A stretch of DNA of 64,000 bases from Variovorax paradoxus (GCF_030815975.1 NZ_JAUSXL010000002.1:3770501-3834500), one strand, 5' to 3'. Positions 11,067 to 20,580 are shown, numbered from the stretch's first letter. Numbers and translations are program-made. The notes: generated by a model not told the origin, from the letters alone.

Positions 11067-14000
11067 ACCTGTCCAGGCCCTTCGTCGAGCGCCCGATTGC
11101 GACGGTCCTGTTGACCATCGGCATTGCCCTGGCCGGGATTGCGGCGTTCTTCGTGCTGCCTGTGTCGCCGCTGCCGCAGGTCGACTATCCGGCCATCTCC
11201 GTCACCGCGAGCCTTTCGGGTGCGAGCCCGAGCACCATGGCGTCGAGCGTGGCAACGCCGCTGGAGCGCCGGCTCGGGGTGATCGCGGGCGTCAACGAAC
11301 TGACCTCGACCAGCTCCAACGGCTCGACCCGCATCAGCTTGCAGTTCGACCTCAAGCGCAACATCGACAGCGCCGCACGCGAGGTCCAGGCGGCCATCAA
11401 CGCGGCGCGGGCCGACCTGCCGGCCACGCTGCGCAGCAACCCCATCTATCGCAAGCGCAACCCGACCGCGGCACCCATTGCGATCCTGGCGCTCACTTCC
11501 AAGACGCGCACGCCGGGCCAGATCTACGAAGCCGTGTCCAACATCGTGAGCCAGAAGCTCTCGCAGGTGGAGGGCGTGGGCGAGGTCGAGATCGGCGGCG
11601 GCTCGCTGCCGGCGGTGCGGGTGGAGCTGGAGCCTTTCTCGCTCAACCGCTTCGGCATCAGCAGCGAGGACGTGCGCGCCGCCATCCAGGCCAACAACGC
11701 CAACCGGCCCAAGGGCGCGATCGAGAACGACGAGCGCCGGCTGCAGATCTACACGCCCTCGCCGGGCCGCCACGCCGTGGAGTACCGCGACATGGTGATC
11801 GCCTGGCGCAACGGTGCGGCCGTGCGGCTGGGCGACGTGGCGCGGGTGATCGACAGCGTGGAGAACACGCGCACCCTCGGCCTCTTCAACGGCCAGCCCG
11901 CGGTGGTCGTGCTGGTCACGCAGGAGCCGGGCGCCAACATCATCGAGACCGTGGACGGCGTGCGCGAACTGCTGCCCGAGCTGCGCGCGCAATTGCCGCA
12001 GGACATCGAGGTGCAGGTGGCCTCCGACCGCACCAACTCCATCCGTGCGTCGCTGCGCGAGATCGAGGCCACGCTCATGATCTCGATTGCGCTGGTGGTG
12101 CTGGTGGTCGGCCTGTTCCTGCGCCGAGCGCGCGCCACCATCATTCCCGCGGTGGCCACGGTGGTGTCGCTGCTCGGCACCTTCGGCGCGATGCACCTGC
12201 TGGGCTACAGCCTCAACAACCTGAGCCTGATGGCGCTCACGGTGGCCACGGGCTTCGTGGTGGACGACGCCATCGTGGTGCTCGAGAACACCAGCCGCCA
12301 CATCGAGGCCGGCATGGACCGCATCGAGGCGGCCCTGCGCGGCGCGCGCGAGGTGGGCTTCACCGTGATGTCGATCAGCCTGTCGCTGGTGGCGGTGTTC
12401 ATTCCGCTGCTGTTCATGGACGGGCAGATCGGCCGGCTGTTCCGCGAATTCGCGGTCACGCTGTCGGTGGCGGTGCTGATCTCGCTGGTGATCTCGCTCA
12501 CCACCACGCCCATGCTGTGCGCCGTGCTGCTGCGGGCCGAGGAGCCCGGCGCCAAGCCGCCGGGGCGCCTGGCGCGCATGTCGGAGAGCGTGTACCAGTG
12601 GAGCCTGCGCACCTATGCCCACAGCCTGGACTGGGCGCTTGCGAGCAAGGCCGTGGTCATGGTGGTGCTGCTGGCGGTGGTGGGCCTCAACGTGTACCTG
12701 TTCTCCGCCATTCCCAAGGGCTACTTCCCCGAGCAGGACAACGGCCAGCTCAACGCGGGCCTGCGCGCGGACCAGAGCATTTCGTCGGTGGCGCTGAGCG
12801 AGAAGCTGCGCCAGGCGGTCGACATCATCCACAAGGACCCGGCGGTCGATACCGTGGTGGGCTTCGCGGGCGGCAGCCGCTCGGGCGGCGGCTTCATGTT
12901 CGTCAACCTGAAGCCGCTGTCTCAGCGCACCGAGAAAACCGCCGCCGTCATCAACCGGCTGCGGCCGCAGCTCAACCAGCTCACCGGCCTGCGCGTGTTC
13001 CTGAGCCCGGTGCAGGACCTGCGCATGGGCGGGCGTTCGAGCAACTCCACCTACCAGTACACGCTCAAGGGCGACAACCTGGCCGACCTGCGCACCTGGA
13101 CCGCCAGGCTGGCCGACCGGCTGCGGCAGGAAACCGCGCTGACCGACGTCGACAGCGACCAGGCCGACAACGGCGTGGAGACTTATGTCGATGTCGACCG
13201 CGAAAGCGCCGCGCGCCTTGGCGTGACCTCGGGCGCGGTCGACAACGCGCTCTACAACGCCTACGGCCAGCGCTCGGTCGCCACCATCTACGACGAGCTC
13301 AACCAGTATTCCGTGATCATGGAGTGGGCCCCGCGCTACCAGCGCGCGCCCGTGGTGCTGAAAGACCTGTACGTGCCTTCGACGCTCACCACCAGCACCA
13401 CCGCCACCGGCGCCACCACCGTGAGTTCGCTGGCCAACACCACCGACGCGAGCACCGGCACCTCGACCACCACGTCGGCCAACCCGGGCCTGCGCACCGC
13501 TTCCACCGGCCAGGCGCTGGCGGCCAACACCACGCTCATGGTGCCGCTCTCGGCCATTGCCAAGGTGAGCGAGCGCGCGGTGCCGAGCTCCATCGATCAC
13601 CAGGACACGGAGCTTGCAAGCACCGTCTCTTTCAACCTGGCAGAGGGCGCGACGCTGCAGGACGCGCGCCGCGTCGTAGCGCAGGCCGAGGCCGACATCG
13701 CGATGCCCGTCAACGTGCGCGGCAGCTTCCAGGGCACGGCGCTGGCGGCGCAGCAGTCGCAGGGGCAGCAGCTGGCGCTCATCCTGGCGGCGATCGTGGT
13801 GATCTACATCGTGCTCGGCGTGCTCTATGAAAGCCTGATCCATCCGATCACGGTGCTGACCACGCTGCCTTCGGCGGGCGTGGGCGCGGTGCTGGCGCTG
13901 CTGCTGTTCCGCATGGAGTTCTCGATCATTGCGCTGATCGGGCTCTTCCTCTTGATCGGCATCGTGAAGAAGAATGCGATCCTGATCATCGACTTTGCGC

Positions 14001-14299
14001 TCGAGGCCGAGCGCGCGCGCGGCATCTCGGCCGTGGAAGCGGTGCGCGAGGCCTGCATGCTGCGCTTCCGTCCGATCCTCATGACCACGCTGGCCGCCGC
14101 GCTGGGCGCGCTGCCGCTGGCCATCGGCTTCGGCCAGGGCGCCGAGCTGCGCCAGCCGCTGGGCGTGGCGATCATCGGCGGCCTGGTGGCGAGCCAGCTG
14201 CTCACGCTGCTGACGACGCCGGTGGTCTACGTGCTGCTCGACAAGCTGCGCCGGCGCTCGGGCAACGAGCGGCACCTGAGCCGCGCCGCGAGTATATGA
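11063..14299 (+). CDS. mdtC: RND efflux inner-membrane pump, MdtC-like, with a Thr/Ser-rich insertion
   Basis: Second RND pump of the operon, 1078 aa, about 40 longer than its partner. Seen: [33 protein letters not shown], the relay [17 protein letters not shown] and [17 protein letters not shown]. The extra length is largely a low-complexity Thr/Ser/Ala stretch at about residues 771-830 ([16 protein letters not shown] and following, up to [10 protein letters not shown]). By position this is in the second large periplasmic loop, where MdtC proteins normally pass straight from the ligand-proximal strand to VPLS. It starts on the ATGA overlap with mdtB. Whether the insertion affects docking to the adaptor or outer-membrane channel is unknown. 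Confidence 0.93.
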   Translation: MNLSRPFVERPIATVLLTIGIALAGIAAFFVLPVSPLPQVDYPAISVTASLSGASPSTMASSVATPLERRLGVIAGVNELTSTSSNGSTRISLQFDLKRNIDSAAREVQAAINAARADLPATLRSNPIYRKRNPTAAPIAILALTSKTRTPGQIYEAVSNIVSQKLSQVEGVGEVEIGGGSLPAVRVELEPFSLNRFGISSEDVRAAIQANNANRPKGAIENDERRLQIYTPSPGRHAVEYRDMVIAWRNGAAVRLGDVARVIDSVENTRTLGLFNGQPAVVVLVTQEPGANIIETVDGVRELLPELRAQLPQDIEVQVASDRTNSIRASLREIEATLMISIALVVLVVGLFLRRARATIIPAVATVVSLLGTFGAMHLLGYSLNNLSLMALTVATGFVVDDAIVVLENTSRHIEAGMDRIEAALRGAREVGFTVMSISLSLVAVFIPLLFMDGQIGRLFREFAVTLSVAVLISLVISLTTTPMLCAVLLRAEEPGAKPPGRLARMSESVYQWSLRTYAHSLDWALASKAVVMVVLLAVVGLNVYLFSAIPKGYFPEQDNGQLNAGLRADQSISSVALSEKLRQAVDIIHKDPAVDTVVGFAGGSRSGGGFMFVNLKPLSQRTEKTAAVINRLRPQLNQLTGLRVFLSPVQDLRMGGRSSNSTYQYTLKGDNLADLRTWTARLADRLRQETALTDVDSDQADNGVETYVDVDRESAARLGVTSGAVDNALYNAYGQRSVATIYDELNQYSVIMEWAPRYQRAPVVLKDLYVPSTLTTSTTATGATTVSSLANTTDASTGTSTTTSANPGLRTASTGQALAANTTLMVPLSAIAKVSERAVPSSIDHQDTELASTVSFNLAEGATLQDARRVVAQAEADIAMPVNVRGSFQGTALAAQQSQGQQLALILAAIVVIYIVLGVLYESLIHPITVLTTLPSAGVGAVLALLLFRMEFSIIALIGLFLLIGIVKKNAILIIDFALEAERARGISAVEAVREACMLRFRPILMTTLAAALGALPLAIGFGQGAELRQPLGVAIIGGLVASQLLTLLTTPVVYVLLDKLRRRSGNERHLSRAASI

Positions 14300-14339
14300 C
14301 CCACCCCCGTCCCTCGCTCACTTCGTGTAGCTCGACTCC

Positions 14340-14389
14340 CCCCTCGAGGGGCAACACCGGCGGCCCGGCAAAGCCGGTTCCGCGGTGTT
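14340..14389. repeat. Intergenic palindromic element between mdtC and the outer-membrane factor
   Basis: Three nested or adjacent dyads lie here: CCCCTCGAGGGG (14340-14351), AACACCG/CGGTGTT (14353-14359 with 14383-14389), and CCGGC-AAA-GCCGG inside it. The segment has no coding potential and looks like one of the short mobile palindromic repeats found between genes in this family. It separates mdtC from its outer-membrane factor gene by 158 bases and may act as an attenuator or RNA processing site. Confidence 0.55.
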
Positions 14390-14457
14390 CCTGGCCTGGA
14401 ACTGCGCGGTTTCAGCCGCCGTGGGCGAAGCGATAGCGTGGTGAAAGACCCAGAAGA

Positions 14458-15951
14458 ATGAACGAAGCCGCCATGACACAACGACAACGCATCCTTTCGC
14501 ATCTGCCCGGCAGGCTGTCCGCCCTGGCATTGGCCGCCGTGCTGGCCGGCTGCGCCGTGGGCCCTGCCTACCAGGTGCCCACCGCGGCCATGCCCGCGGG
14601 ATGGAAGGAACAAAAGACCGCCGAGGGCTGGCTGCCCGCGGCGCCGGCCGATGCGCTCGACCGCGGCGAATGGTGGAAGCTCTTCGGCGACGCCACGCTC
14701 GACGAGCTGGCCGCCCGCGTGCAGGTGTCGAACCAGAACATCGCCGCGGCCGTGGCCAACTATGCGCAGGCCCAGGCGCTGGTGCGGGGCGAGCGCGCCG
14801 CGCTGTTCCCCACGGTTTCGCTCGACGGCAGCGGCCGGCGCAGCGGCAACGTCGGCGGCACCAGCAATGCGGCCAATGCATTTTCGGCGACGCTGGGCGT
14901 CGACTGGGCGCCCGATGTGTGGGGGCGCCTGCGGCAGGCCGTGAGCAGCGCGCAGGCCAATGCGCAGGCCAGCGAGGCCGACCTGGCGTCGGCGCGCCTG
15001 TCGGCTGTCGGCGACCTGGCGATCAACTATTTTTCGCTGCGCGAAGCCGATGCCGAGATCGTGCTGCTCGACCAGACCATCGAGGGCTACCAGCGCGCCT
15101 TCGAGATCACGAGCAACCGCTACAAGGCCGGCATCGCCGCCCAGACCGACGTGCTGCAGGCGCAGACCCAACTCGTGAACGCGCAGGCGGAGCGCGTGGG
15201 CCTGCAGCGCACACGAACGACGCTGGAGCATGCCATTGCCATGCTCGTGGGCGTGGCGCCCGCCGACTTCAGCCTGCCCGCGGCCCAGTGGACGCCGACG
15301 GTGCCGGGCATTCCCACGGGCGTGCCTTCCACGCTGCTGCAGCGCCGGCCCGACATCGCGGCGGCCGAGCGCGCGGTGGCCGCGGCCAATGCGCAGATCG
15401 GCATTGCGCGTTCGGCGTACTTTCCCAACTTCGGGCTCAGCGCTTCGGTGGGCAGCAGCGCGAGCCGGGTGAAAGACCTGTTCAACGCGTCCAACACGCT
15501 CTGGGCGCTGGGCCTGTCGGTCGCGCAGGTGGTGTTCGATGCGGGTGCCATCGGCGCCACGGTCGACTCGGCCAAGGCGGCGCACGAAGCCAGCGTGGCG
15601 CGCTATCGGCAAACCGTGCTCACCGCCTTCCAGGCGGTGGAAGACCAGCTCACTGCCGGCGCCGCGCTGGCGCAGCAGGAGGGCCTGCGGCGCGAAGCCT
15701 CGGCGGCGGCCGACAAGACCGAGCAGCAGTTGCTCAACCGCTATCGCGCGGCCCAGGTGAGCTATACCGAGGTGGTCACGGCGCAGGCCGCCGCCCTCAG
15801 CGCGCGACGCACGCTGGTGCAGCTGCAGGTGAATCGCCAAAGCGCCGCGGTGGCGCTGATCCAGGCCCTGGGCGGCGGTTGGCAAGCCGCCTGGGCAGGT
15901 GAGACGCCGCCAGCGACGGCACAGCCTGTCTCCCTCCGCCAAGCGGAGTGA
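14458..15951 (+). CDS. RND outer-membrane efflux lipoprotein (NodT/OprM family)
   Basis: Outer-membrane channel subunit of the upstream MdtABC-like pump, 497 aa. Seen: a signal sequence ending in the lipobox LAGC (Cys32), then AVGPAYQVP, which is typical of NodT-family lipoproteins, and two TolC-type repeats with long amphipathic helices (LRQAVSSAQANAQASEADL; ITSNRYKAGIAAQTDVLQAQ; LQRRPDIAAAERAVAAANAQ). An in-frame ATG at 14473 (MTQRQ) would give a more usual signal peptide and is equally possible. It is in the pump operon but 158 nt downstream of mdtC, across a palindromic element. A terminator follows. Confidence 0.92.
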   Translation: MNEAAMTQRQRILSHLPGRLSALALAAVLAGCAVGPAYQVPTAAMPAGWKEQKTAEGWLPAAPADALDRGEWWKLFGDATLDELAARVQVSNQNIAAAVANYAQAQALVRGERAALFPTVSLDGSGRRSGNVGGTSNAANAFSATLGVDWAPDVWGRLRQAVSSAQANAQASEADLASARLSAVGDLAINYFSLREADAEIVLLDQTIEGYQRAFEITSNRYKAGIAAQTDVLQAQTQLVNAQAERVGLQRTRTTLEHAIAMLVGVAPADFSLPAAQWTPTVPGIPTGVPSTLLQRRPDIAAAERAVAAANAQIGIARSAYFPNFGLSASVGSSASRVKDLFNASNTLWALGLSVAQVVFDAGAIGATVDSAKAAHEASVARYRQTVLTAFQAVEDQLTAGAALAQQEGLRREASAAADKTEQQLLNRYRAAQVSYTEVVTAQAAALSARRTLVQLQVNRQSAAVALIQALGGGWQAAWAGETPPATAQPVSLRQAE

Positions 15952-15992
15952 AGTCGTTGCCATACGGGAATGGGCGGCTGCCCATCCCCTCA

Positions 15993-16025
15993 GCCCCGCT
16001 GCGTGTTGCGCGCGGGGCCGCTTTT
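15993..16025 (+). terminator. Probable Rho-independent terminator of the efflux operon
   Basis: A 7-bp GC stem GCCCCGC/GCGGGGC (15993-15999 with 16012-16018) has a 12-base loop and is followed by CGCTTTT. It sits 41 nt after the outer-membrane factor stop and before the convergent SPW gene. The loop is long and the U-run short, so strength is uncertain. Confidence 0.6.
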
Positions 16026-16050
16026 CACGACGCGATCGTCGCCTGCGCGG

Positions 16051-16416
16051 TCAATGCGCGTGGCTGTCCATGCTGCCGCCCAGGTAGTCCTTGTCGGTGA
16101 CGAGTACCCACAGGGCGAGCACCAGGATGGCCGCAGCCACGAGCACTGCGTTGACCATCGCCTTCTCGACCGTGGCAAAGCCGAGCACCCAGGGCGACAC
16201 GGCCAGCCAGATGGCGAGCGCGCCTTCGGTCCATTCTTCCCATGCACGCGGTACCAGGGTCGCCCCCAGCGCCACGGCGCCCAGCAAGACACCTGTCGCC
16301 ACTGCGCTCCACATTGCGGCTGTGACGCCCTGGAAGCCCAGGACCCAAGGCGAGATGATCAGCCACGCGCCCAGGGCGACGTTGACCGGATCTTGCCAAT
16401 GCTTCACTTGCTTCAT
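16051..16416 (-). CDS. SPW-repeat integral membrane protein
   Basis: A 121-aa protein with four hydrophobic helices arranged as two similar halves, each carrying the Ser-Pro-Trp signature (LIISPWVLGF and LAVSPWVLGF) that defines SPW-repeat proteins. An AGGAGG ribosome-binding site lies 8 bases before the chosen ATG (MKQVKHWQDP); a nearer ATG two codons upstream is too close to it. Function of the family is unknown. The gene stands alone between the terminator of the efflux operon and the RpiR regulator. Confidence 0.85.
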   Translation of the reverse strand: MKQVKHWQDPVNVALGAWLIISPWVLGFQGVTAAMWSAVATGVLLGAVALGATLVPRAWEEWTEGALAIWLAVSPWVLGFATVEKAMVNAVLVAAAILVLALWVLVTDKDYLGGSMDSHAH

Positions 16417-16525
16417 GGTCATTACCTCCTGTCGCGACACAAAACCGCGACAGCGGTTGGACCGCGCCGATTCGGCAGGGTTCCGCGATGCGGCACTGCA
16501 GCATGAGATCGGATCCGATCTGCGC

Positions 16526-17392
16526 CTAGCCCCCGCGCGCCACCGGCGCCACCAGATAGGCGCCCGACTCGAACAATTGCGCCTCGGCCTGGTCGATGCG
16601 CCGGATCACCGGTTTTCCCGCGCGGCTCGCGAGCAGTTCGACCAGCGCTTCGGTCACCGCCACGCCGGCCGCCACCGACGGAAAGAACGAGGGGCTGTTG
16701 ATCGTGAAAAGCAGCGTTTCGTCCGCCAGCAGTGACAGCGGCGAGGCCACGCTGTCGGTGATGGCCACGATGCGGCAGCCGGCGGCCTTGGCGGCTTCCG
16801 CGACCTGCAGCGCCTCGCGCGAGTAGGGCATGAAGCTGGCCACCACCAGCGCGTCGCCCTTGGCGAAGGCGCGCTGCTGCATCTCGAGCGAGCCGCCCTG
16901 GCCGTCGACCAGATGCACGCTGGCGCGAAAGAGCCGGTACACGTAGACGAACGAGAACGCGATCGGAAAGCAGGCCCTGAAACCCGCCGCATGCACGGCC
17001 GGCGCCTTCTCGATCAGCGCGCAGGCCTTTTGCAGCGCCTGCTCGCTTTGCTGGTGCGTGGCCTCAAGGTTGCGGCGCTGCACCTCGAACATCTCGGCCG
17101 TGAGGCTTCGGTCCTGCGCGCGGCCGATGAGCTGCTTGGCACGTCCGCCGTAGGTTTCGCTGCCCAGGCCCATGTCGCCGGCAAAGGCTTCCTTGAGCTG
17201 CGGCCAGCCCGCGTAGCCCAGCTGCTGCGCAAAGCGCACCAGCGTGGCCGGCGTGCTGTGTGCGCGCGTGCCGACGTTGCGCATCGACGCGGTCACCACT
17301 TCGTTGGGATGGTCGAGCACATAGCGCGCCACCTGCTGCAGGGCGGGGCTCAGTTCGTTGAAACGCTGGCGGATCTGGTCTCTGGCGCCCAT
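16526..17392 (-). CDS. MurR/RpiR-family transcriptional regulator
   Basis: A 288-aa one-component regulator. Seen: an N-terminal HTH_6 domain (about residues 1-77: FNELSPALQQVARYVLDHP, ASMRNVGTRAHSTPATLVRFAQQLGY) and a C-terminal SIS domain (about 125-260: GDALVVASFMPYSREALQVAEAAKAAGCRIVAITDS). SIS domains bind phosphosugars in many members, but RpiR proteins next to amino-acid genes also occur. The start ATGGGCGCC is preceded by GAGAG. It is transcribed divergently from the aminotransferase across an interval with GGAAC-type inverted repeats, so it probably represses or activates that cluster and itself. Confidence 0.9.
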   Translation of the reverse strand: MGARDQIRQRFNELSPALQQVARYVLDHPNEVVTASMRNVGTRAHSTPATLVRFAQQLGYAGWPQLKEAFAGDMGLGSETYGGRAKQLIGRAQDRSLTAEMFEVQRRNLEATHQQSEQALQKACALIEKAPAVHAAGFRACFPIAFSFVYVYRLFRASVHLVDGQGGSLEMQQRAFAKGDALVVASFMPYSREALQVAEAAKAAGCRIVAITDSVASPLSLLADETLLFTINSPSFFPSVAAGVAVTEALVELLASRAGKPVIRRIDQAEAQLFESGAYLVAPVARGG

Positions 17393-17419
17393 GGCGGGGT
17401 CTCTCTTCTGGCGGTCGTT

Positions 17420-17503
17420 GGAACGAATGTACCGGACATGGAACGGTGGAACAGTTGACGGAACAAATGTTCCAAATAATAATCCATCGGAAACGTTAGT
17501 TCC
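17420..17503. promoter_or_regulatory. Cluster of GGAAC...GTTCC operator-like repeats
   Basis: The divergent interval between the RpiR regulator and the aminotransferase holds a perfect inverted repeat GGAACAAATGTTCC (17460-17473), a near copy GGAACGAATGTACC (17420-17433) and a looser GGAAACGTTAGTTCC (17489-17503). Repeated, similarly spaced dyads in a regulator's own divergent promoter are likely its binding sites. That assignment is inferred from position. Confidence 0.6.
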
Positions 17504-17528
17504 AAACCCGTCTCCATCGCCGATCGCC

Positions 17529-18863
17529 ATGACGCACGTCTTCCACCGCCACCTTCGCCAGACTCCGCCCGTTGCCGCCGGCTCCGCGGGCATGTTCATC
17601 CGCGACGCGCAAGGGCGCGAATACCTCGATGCCTCGGGCGGCGCCGCCGTGTCGTCGCTCGGCCATGCGCACCCCGAGGTGCTGGCCGCCATGCATGCGC
17701 AGCTCGACCGGCTGGCGTATGCGCACACCAGTTTCTTCACCAGCGAAGCGGCCGAACAGCTGGCCGACGAGCTGATTGCTTCCGCGCCTGAGGGCATGAG
17801 CCATGTGTACCTGGTGAGCGGCGGCTCCGAGGCGGTGGAGGCGGCGCTCAAGATGGCGCGGCAATACTTCGTCGAGATCGGCCAGCCGCAGCGCACGCAC
17901 TTCATCGCGCGCCGCCAGAGCTACCACGGCAACACGCTGGGTGCACTGGCCGTGGGCGGAAACGCATGGCGGCGCGAGCCGTTCGCGCCCATCCTGGTGC
18001 CGGCCACGCATGTGGCGCCGTGCTATCCGTACCGCGAGCAGCATGCTGATGAAAGCGCCGAGCAGTACGGCCTGCGCCTGGCGGCCGAGCTCGAAGCGGC
18101 CATCGTCGCGCAGGGTGCCGATCGAGTGATCGCCTTCGTGGCCGAAACGGTGGGCGGCGCCACGGCCGGCGTGCTCACGCCGGTGCCGGGCTACTTCAAG
18201 GCGGTGCGCGCGGTGTGCGACAAGTACGGCGTGCTGCTGATCCTCGACGAGGTGATGTGCGGCATGGGCCGCACCGGCACGCTGCACGCCTGCGAGCAGG
18301 AGGGCGTGGTGCCCGACCTGATCACCATCGCCAAGGGCCTGGGCGGCGGCTACCAGCCGATCGGCGCGGTGCTGGCGCAGGGCCGCGTCGTCGAGGCCAT
18401 GTCGAAAGGCAGCGGCTTCTTCCAGCATGGCCACACCTACCTCGGCCATCCGATGGCCTGCGCGGCGGCACTCGCGGTGCAGCAGGTGATCCGGCGCGAC
18501 GGCCTGGTTTCCAAGGTGCGCGAAGACGGGGCCGCCTTTGGCGCCATGCTGGCCGAGGCGCTCGGCGGCCATGCGCATGTGGGCGACATCCGCGGCCGCG
18601 GATTCTTCTGGGGCATCGAGCTGGTGGCCGACCGCGCGAGCAAGGCGCCGTTCGATCCCGCGCTGAAGGTCAACGCACTCATCAAGAAGGACGCCATGGC
18701 GCGCGGCCTGCTGTGCTATCCCTTTGGCGGCACGGTCGATGGCCGGCAGGGCGACCACGTGCTGCTCGCACCCCCCTTCATTGCCACGCGGCAGGACTTG
18801 CAGGAAATCGTGGCCCGCCTCGCGGCTTCCATCGACGCGGTGACGAGCGCCGCCGCGCGCTGA
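17529..18863 (+). CDS. Class III PLP-dependent aminotransferase
   Basis: A 444-aa aspartate-aminotransferase-superfamily enzyme of class III (omega/acetylornithine type). Seen: DASGGAAVSSLGHAHPEV near the start, the phosphate-binding VSGGSEAVEAALKMAR, the acidic PLP-binding ILDEVMCGMGRTG, the Schiff-base Lys at about residue 269 (TIAKGLGGGYQPIGAV) and the C-terminal RGRGFFWGIEL. The substrate is not determined by these motifs. It opens a plus-strand cluster with an amino-acid binding protein and a racemase-like protein, and diverges from an RpiR regulator. Inferred: catabolism or interconversion of an imported amino acid. Confidence 0.92.
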   Translation: MTHVFHRHLRQTPPVAAGSAGMFIRDAQGREYLDASGGAAVSSLGHAHPEVLAAMHAQLDRLAYAHTSFFTSEAAEQLADELIASAPEGMSHVYLVSGGSEAVEAALKMARQYFVEIGQPQRTHFIARRQSYHGNTLGALAVGGNAWRREPFAPILVPATHVAPCYPYREQHADESAEQYGLRLAAELEAAIVAQGADRVIAFVAETVGGATAGVLTPVPGYFKAVRAVCDKYGVLLILDEVMCGMGRTGTLHACEQEGVVPDLITIAKGLGGGYQPIGAVLAQGRVVEAMSKGSGFFQHGHTYLGHPMACAAALAVQQVIRRDGLVSKVREDGAAFGAMLAEALGGHAHVGDIRGRGFFWGIELVADRASKAPFDPALKVNALIKKDAMARGLLCYPFGGTVDGRQGDHVLLAPPFIATRQDLQEIVARLAASIDAVTSAAAR

Positions 18864-18918
18864 CCGCTCTCAGTTTTCTTTCGCTGTTTTCTTCAACCGC
18901 CGTTCCGAGGAGCGCTTC

Positions 18919-19833
18919 ATGCCCAAGCTTCGTCTGCCGATCCCTTTCGGTGCTGCCGCTCTCGCGGTGGCCTTCGCCATCCTGTTGCCGCACGTGGCTG
19001 CGCAGGCCCAGGAGAGCGACACACTCGCCAAGATCAAGGCGAGCGGCGCCATCACCTTCGGCTACCGCGAGTCGTCGTTCGGCTTCTCCTACCTCGACGG
19101 CAACCTGAAGCCGGTGGGCTACAGCATCGAGATCTGCAACCGCATCGTCGAGGCGGTGAAGACCGAGCTCAAGCTGCCGGCGGTCGAGATCAAGTACCAG
19201 GCCGTGACCTCGGCCAACCGCATTCCGCTGGTGCAGAACGGCACGGTCGACATCGAGTGCGGCTCCACCACCAACCTGGTCGAGCGCCAGAAGCAGGTGG
19301 CGTTCTCGCCCGACATCTTCCGCTACAACGTGCGCATGCTGGTGAAGGCCGATTCGGGCATCAGGAGCATTGCCGACCTGCAGGGAAAGACGGTGGTCAC
19401 CACCACCGGCACCACCTCGTTCCGCCTGCTGCGCGAGGCCGACAAGGGCCGCAACCTCGAGGTCAACAACCTGGGCGGCAAGGACCACAGCGACTCCTTC
19501 CTGCTGGTGGAAAGCGGCCGTGCGCAGGCCTTTGTGCTCGACGACATCCTGCTGGCCGGCCAGATCGCGAACGCGCGTAATCCGAAAGATTTCATCATCA
19601 CCGGCGAGAGCCTGCGCACCGAGAACCAGTCGCTCATGTTCCGCAAGGACGACCCGGCCTTCAAGGCGCTGGTGGACCGCGTGGTGTCGGGCATGATGAA
19701 GTCGGGCGAGATGGAGAAGCTCTACAACAAGTGGTTCATGTCGCCGATTCCGCCCAAGGGCATCAACATCAACTATCCGCTCAACGCCGAGACGAAGGAG
19801 GCCTTTGCCAACCCGTCGTCCAAGGGCATCTGA
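18919..19833 (+). CDS. Amino-acid ABC transporter substrate-binding protein (GltI-like), without permease genes
   Basis: Periplasmic binding protein, 304 aa, family SBP_bac_3. Seen: a signal peptide ending near AAQAQE (about residue 34), then DTLAKIKASGAITFGYRESS, GYSIEICNRIVEAV, GTVDIECGSTTNLVERQK and a C-terminal lobe with LYNKWFMSPIPPKGI. These features match the glutamate/aspartate subgroup (GltI/DEBP). No membrane or ATPase subunits lie nearby, so it must use a transporter encoded elsewhere or act in sensing. It follows the aminotransferase by 55 nt and precedes the racemase-like gene by 13 nt. Confidence 0.92.
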   Translation: MPKLRLPIPFGAAALAVAFAILLPHVAAQAQESDTLAKIKASGAITFGYRESSFGFSYLDGNLKPVGYSIEICNRIVEAVKTELKLPAVEIKYQAVTSANRIPLVQNGTVDIECGSTTNLVERQKQVAFSPDIFRYNVRMLVKADSGIRSIADLQGKTVVTTTGTTSFRLLREADKGRNLEVNNLGGKDHSDSFLLVESGRAQAFVLDDILLAGQIANARNPKDFIITGESLRTENQSLMFRKDDPAFKALVDRVVSGMMKSGEMEKLYNKWFMSPIPPKGININYPLNAETKEAFANPSSKGI

Positions 19834-19846
19834 CCATCGTTCCCGC

Positions 19847-20500
19847 ATGACCCGCATCGCATTGATCCACGCGCTCTCGCACTCGGTCGCGCCCATCAAC
19901 GCCGCCTTCGAGCGCGACTGGCCCGAGGCGGTGCGCATGAACCTGCTGGACGACAGCCTCTCGGCCGACCTGGCGCGCGGCGGCCGCGGGCTCGACGCGG
20001 CCATGCACGAGCGCTTTCAGCGGCTCGCTCAGTACGCGGTCGACACGGGTGCAGAGGGCATCCTCTTCACCTGCTCGGCCTTCGGCCCATGCATCGAGGC
20101 CGTGGCGCGGCGGCATGCGGGCATTGCGGTGCTCAAGCCCAACGAGGCCATGGTGGCCGAGGCGGCACAAGGACAGGGCCGGCTCGGGCTCATCGCAACG
20201 TTCGCGGCCACGCTGGTGTCGATGCCGCCGGAGTTTCCGCCCGGCATCGCGCTCGAACCCGTGCTGGCCGAAGGCGCGCTCGACGCGCTGAACGCCGGCG
20301 ACACGCAGCGCCACGACGCGCTGATCGCCGCCCAGGCGGCGGCGCTGCGCGAGCGCGGCTGCACGCGCATTGCGCTCGCGCAGTTCAGCATGGCGCGCGC
20401 GCGCGCCGCCTGCGAAGCGGCCAGCGGCCTGCCGATTCTCACCACCGTCGACAGCGCGGTGCGCGCGTTGCGGAGGCGCACGGATCAAGCGCCGCGATAA
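19847..20500 (+). CDS. Asp/Glu-racemase-superfamily protein lacking the second catalytic Cys
   Basis: A 217-aa protein of the Asp/Glu/hydantoin racemase superfamily. Seen: an N-terminal half with the first active-site region ILFTCSAFGPCIE (Cys76) and GRLGLIATFAATL between the two domains. The place where racemases carry the second Cys reads IALAQFSMA (Gln179), so the usual two-Cys pair is incomplete. Known: members with one Cys, such as arylmalonate decarboxylase, catalyse decarboxylation or isomerisation instead of two-base racemisation. It ends the aminotransferase/binding-protein cluster. The true reaction is open. Confidence 0.82.
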   Translation: MTRIALIHALSHSVAPINAAFERDWPEAVRMNLLDDSLSADLARGGRGLDAAMHERFQRLAQYAVDTGAEGILFTCSAFGPCIEAVARRHAGIAVLKPNEAMVAEAAQGQGRLGLIATFAATLVSMPPEFPPGIALEPVLAEGALDALNAGDTQRHDALIAAQAAALRERGCTRIALAQFSMARARAACEAASGLPILTTVDSAVRALRRRTDQAPR

Positions 20501-20580
20501 AGCCCGCGAACGCCAGGGGACAGCTGAACCCGGCCTGACTCGATGCCTCGCCATAATTGGTGCTCTTTAAAGGAGTAAGC

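Noticed and set aside
14227..15963. Long minus-strand frame opposite the outer-membrane factor
   Set aside because: It has no domain features and the plus-strand lipoprotein has all expected motifs.
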